From an uncultured Mediterraneibacter sp. (GTDB taxonomy: Bacteria > Bacillota > Clostridia > Lachnospirales > Lachnospiraceae), in assembly GCA_944383695.1 (NCBI GenBank), contig CALWQP010000009.1:18878-82877 (forward strand): DNA of 64,000 bases, read 5' to 3'. The notes beneath the pieces are model-generated. The model was not told the origin of the DNA and ran no database searches. It saw nothing but the letters and a program-made list of their open reading frames with translations. This document shows positions 61,508 through 64,000 of the stretch, in pieces (the first letter of the stretch is position 1; each line of letters starts with the position of its first letter). A program made the position numbers and the translations under genes.

Positions 61508-63430
61508 TCAGCAGATCTCAGCCCCTGCCGGCATCTCTTTCTCCGGCACCACTAGGGACAGATTCCCCTCAGCATCCTCCGCACAGAGCAGCATTCCTTC
61601 CGACAGTACGCCAGCCAGCTTTGCAGGCTTCAGATTCACAAGCACCATGACCTTCTTTCCCACCATTTCTTCCGGCTTGTAATATGCCTTAATGCCGGAT
61701 ACGATCTGCTTCACCTGGCTTCCGATCTTCACCTGGGAGCAGAGGAGCTTTTTAGACTTCTTCACTTCCTCGCAGGCAATGATTTCTCCTACCTGGAACT
61801 GCATCGTCCCGAACTGCTCAAATGTGATTTCATCCTTTGCCTCAATGTCGATCACTGCTCCTTCTTTCGCCGCCGCGCTGTCTGATGACTCACTGTCAGC
61901 CACAGGCGGATGCAGTTCTTCCACTTTCTTCATCACTTCTTCCAGATCAAGTCTCTGGAACAGAATCTCCGGTTTCTCTGTCACATGACCGCCGCCGAGC
62001 TGCTCCAGGATCCTCCTGCTGGTGGACGGCATAAAGGACTCCAGAAGCACAGCCCCCGCGGAAATCCCCTGGATCAGATTCCAGAGCACGGTCTCCAGGC
62101 GGTCTTTCTTCTCCTCATCCTTTGCCAGCACCCACGGCATGGTCTCATCGATATATTTGTTGCAGCGTTTGAACAGATTAAAGATCTCAGTGATCGCATC
62201 TGCCACCCGCAGTTCATTCATTCTGGCGTCCACTGCATTCGGCGTGTTCGCAATGACATCTTTCAGGTCCGCATCGACTTCTTCCGCGGCGCCCTTGTCT
62301 GTCACCGTGCCGCCGAAATACTTATTGGTCATGGAAACGGTGCGGTTCACCAGATTTCCAAGTGTGTTCGCAAGGTCAGAGTTCAGGCGCTCCACCATCA
62401 GCTCCCAGGTGATCACGCCGTCATTATCAAACGGCATCTCATGGAGCACAAAGTAGCGCACTGCATCTACACCGAAGAAATCGACCAGTTCGTCCGCATA
62501 GAGTACATTTCCTTTTGACTTGCTCATCTTTCCGTCGCCCTGCAGCAGCCACGGATGTCCGAATACCTGCTTCGGAAGAGGCAGCCCGAGCGCCATCAGG
62601 AAAATCGGCCAGTAGATCGTATGGAAACGGATGATGTCTTTTCCGATCAGGTGCAGGTCTGCGGGCCACAGTTTCTCAAACTGCTCCGTGCTGTTCCCAT
62701 CTGCGTCATATCCGATCCCGGTGATATAGTTGGTCAGCGCGTCCAGCCACACATAAATCACATGCTTCGGGTCAAAGTCAACCGGGATGCCCCACTTGAA
62801 AGAAGTCCTGGACACACACAGATCCTGAAGCCCGGGAAGAAGGAAGTTATTCATCATCTCATTCTTTCTGGAAACCGGCTGGATGAACTCCGGATGGGTG
62901 TTAATGTGCTCGATCAGGCGATCCGCATACTTGCTCATCTTGAAGAAATATGCTTCCTCCCTGGCCGGCTGCACCTCCCGGCCGCAGTCCGGGCACTTGC
63001 CGTCCACGAGCTGAGACTCTGTAAAGAATGACTCGCACGGCGTGCAGTACATTCCCTCGTAATAACCTTTATAAATGTCTCCCTGGTCGTAAAGCTTCTT
63101 AAAAATCTTCTGTACCTGTTTCTCATGGTCTTCATCCGTTGTACGGATAAATTTGTCATAAGACGTATCCATCAAGTCCCAGATCCTCTTGATCTCCTCA
63201 GATACATTGTCCACAAACTCTTTCGGAGTAATGCCGGCTTCCTGCGCCTTCAGCTCGATCTTCTGGCCATGTTCGTCTGTTCCGGTCTGGAAGAACACGT
63301 CACATCCCCGGCTCCTTTTGTAACGCGCGATCGCATCCGCAAGCACGATTTCATAAGTGTTGCCGATATGCGGCTTGCCTGATGTATAGGCAATCGCAGT
63401 TGTAATATAATACTTCTGTTTCTCTGACAT
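61508..63430 (-). CDS. metG: Methionyl-tRNA synthetase
   Basis: About 640 residues from ATG 63428-63430 (GAGGGAATGAT upstream; a frame to 63496 is rejected). Class I HIGH motif in PHIGNTYEIV, zinc knuckle CTPCES ... CPDCGRE, KMSKSKGN, helical anticodon domain, and a C-terminal Trbp111-type tRNA-binding domain (QFGTMQFQVGEIIACEEV ... GMLLCAEDAEGNLSLV). The same extra domain is on LysRS in this window. Expression is governed by the T-box leader upstream. Confidence 0.96.
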   Translation of the reverse strand: MSEKQKYYITTAIAYTSGKPHIGNTYEIVLADAIARYKRSRGCDVFFQTGTDEHGQKIELKAQEAGITPKEFVDNVSEEIKRIWDLMDTSYDKFIRTTDEDHEKQVQKIFKKLYDQGDIYKGYYEGMYCTPCESFFTESQLVDGKCPDCGREVQPAREEAYFFKMSKYADRLIEHINTHPEFIQPVSRKNEMMNNFLLPGLQDLCVSRTSFKWGIPVDFDPKHVIYVWLDALTNYITGIGYDADGNSTEQFEKLWPADLHLIGKDIIRFHTIYWPIFLMALGLPLPKQVFGHPWLLQGDGKMSKSKGNVLYADELVDFFGVDAVRYFVLHEMPFDNDGVITWELMVERLNSDLANTLGNLVNRTVSMTNKYFGGTVTDKGAAEEVDADLKDVIANTPNAVDARMNELRVADAITEIFNLFKRCNKYIDETMPWVLAKDEEKKDRLETVLWNLIQGISAGAVLLESFMPSTSRRILEQLGGGHVTEKPEILFQRLDLEEVMKKVEELHPPVADSESSDSAAAKEGAVIDIEAKDEITFEQFGTMQFQVGEIIACEEVKKSKKLLCSQVKIGSQVKQIVSGIKAYYKPEEMVGKKVMVLVNLKPAKLAGVLSEGMLLCAEDAEGNLSLVVPEKEMPAGAEIC

Positions 63431-63522
63431 ATCATTCCCTCTCTTTCCTGTTCTGCCGCGCACAAATCCCGCGCGCCGCGGCGGCCCGGTCCGCATGATG
63501 TGCAGCCGTTCATAGCATGACG

Positions 63523-63845
63523 AAAAAATCCCGCCTTCTTAACATGTAAGAAGACGGGGCATCACCGTGTTACCACTTCTCTTCGCCTCCCCCTCACAGA
63601 AAAGGCCTCAGCGAGTGCCTGGACGGCACTCCTCCGCTGTAAAGGGCGGACCCTTCGCAGCCTTGCCATGGATAATGAATGGATTCCACAGTTCATGTCC
63701 ATAGTTCGGTGCGCTGCTCGGAAGCCATGTTCATCTGCTTTTCATCCGTCCCTCTCAGCATCGGACGCGTGCCGCTCTCAACCGGCGCCCTCCGGGATTT
63801 CTCTGTAAAATGTCCGGCAGACTACTCTCTTCGTCATTGCTTTTA
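63523..63845 (-). ncRNA. Methionine T-box riboswitch leader of metG
   Basis: The minus-strand leader contains the AG-box GACGAAGAGAGTAG near 63822-63835, a specifier region GAACATGGC with ATG (Met) at 63726-63728, and the T-box AAGTGGTAACACGG near 63564-63579. The intrinsic terminator is AAGAAG(G)CGGG paired with CCCGTCTTCTT (63530-63558) followed by TTTTTT (63523-63528). Uncharged tRNA-Met should bind specifier and T-box, favour the antiterminator and allow metG expression. All four landmarks are in the correct order and spacing. Confidence 0.93.
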
Positions 63846-63878
63846 GAAACATTGTCCGATCTTTGTGATCTGTAAAAA

Positions 63879-63907
63879 AGGTTAGCATATGGTATGGGGA
63901 ATGTCAA
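63879..63907 (-). promoter_or_regulatory. Promoter of the metG T-box leader
   Basis: Minus strand TTGACA (63902-63907), 17-base spacer, TAACCT (63879-63884) with an extended TG two bases before it. Transcription would begin just ahead of the T-box stem I. Confidence 0.65.
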
Positions 63908-63939
63908 GCACAGGCAGTATATTTTTGTTATTCACTTAT

Positions 63940-63977
63940 GATAATGTCACCTTAGGATTCTCTTGAGATAATGTCAC
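63940..63977. repeat. Direct repeats possibly from an insertion sequence end
   Basis: GATAATGTCAC occurs at 63940-63950 and 63967-63977, 27 bases apart, in an AT-rich stretch that runs to the window edge. Multiple terminal repeats carrying AATGTCAC-like cores are typical of IS21-family ends; no transposase is inside the window, so this is tentative. Confidence 0.35.
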
Positions 63978-64000
63978 TTTTTGATAAACTATAAAACTAT

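Overview
The window is about 64 kb of chromosome from an anaerobic, roughly 50% GC Firmicute, most likely a gut member of the Lachnospiraceae (Clostridium cluster XIVa). Supporting signs are the gene orders secG-rnr-smpB, dusB-greA-lysS and HPr-like-dnaE-pfkA, a methionine T-box, a CIRCE element, an FprA-type oxygen/NO reductase, an anaerobic sulfatase-maturase-like radical SAM enzyme, and large secreted host-glycan and protein degrading enzymes. The family assignment is inference; no 16S gene is present.
Layout. 1-5.3 kb: hemerythrin (cut by the edge), then secG-rnr-smpB-nudC, xpt and tRNA-Gly. 5.3-11.6 kb: a tandem CmpB-type membrane protein, a three-module flavorubredoxin-reductase fusion, nth, rpiB and a DnaJ-type co-chaperone. 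11.8-17.3 kb: lon under a CIRCE operator, a radical SAM/SPASM enzyme, ogt, a 34-residue peptide gene and a WYL regulator. 17.4-22.7 kb: a 1773-residue secreted M26-like metalloprotease. 22.8-25.2 kb: an AT-rich island with a peptide-type ABC exporter directly downstream of the frameshifted 3' remnant of a radical SAM/SPASM peptide maturase, plus an unannotated 40-residue ORF; this looks like a decayed RiPP locus. 25.3-29.7 kb: lysS, greA, dusB, coaX. 29.9-35.5 kb: a GH84 hexosaminidase of about 1850 residues.
35.7-40.4 kb holds the most intriguing intact locus: SCP2-like protein, alpha/beta hydrolase, stand-alone condensation-domain (HHxxxD) protein, acyl carrier protein and AMP-ligase in one operon, behind a promoter whose spacer holds a palindrome. 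It has the parts of a minimal split NRPS/lipid-conjugate assembly line with unknown product. 40.6-45 kb: aldose epimerase, trigger-factor-like lipoprotein, cardiolipin synthase and a small membrane protein. 45-53.6 kb: DUF1934, murI, pfkA, dnaE, an HPr/Crh-like protein, cvfB and an endonuclease Q-like protein. 53.7-64 kb: Rpn-type nuclease, a small membrane protein with an XRE regulator, superoxide dismutase, a TipA-like MerR regulator with its operator next to a MATE pump, aldo/keto reductase, a Cys-less alkyltransferase-like protein, an HisC/CobD-like aminotransferase, and metG with a T-box leader. The right edge carries direct repeats that may be the end of an insertion sequence.
Themes are oxidative/nitrosative and alkylation defence (hemerythrin, FprA fusion, SOD, Ogt, ATL, Nth, EndoQ), host-surface exploitation (M26, GH84), and core translation genes. 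No CRISPR array, prophage or complete insertion sequence was seen.
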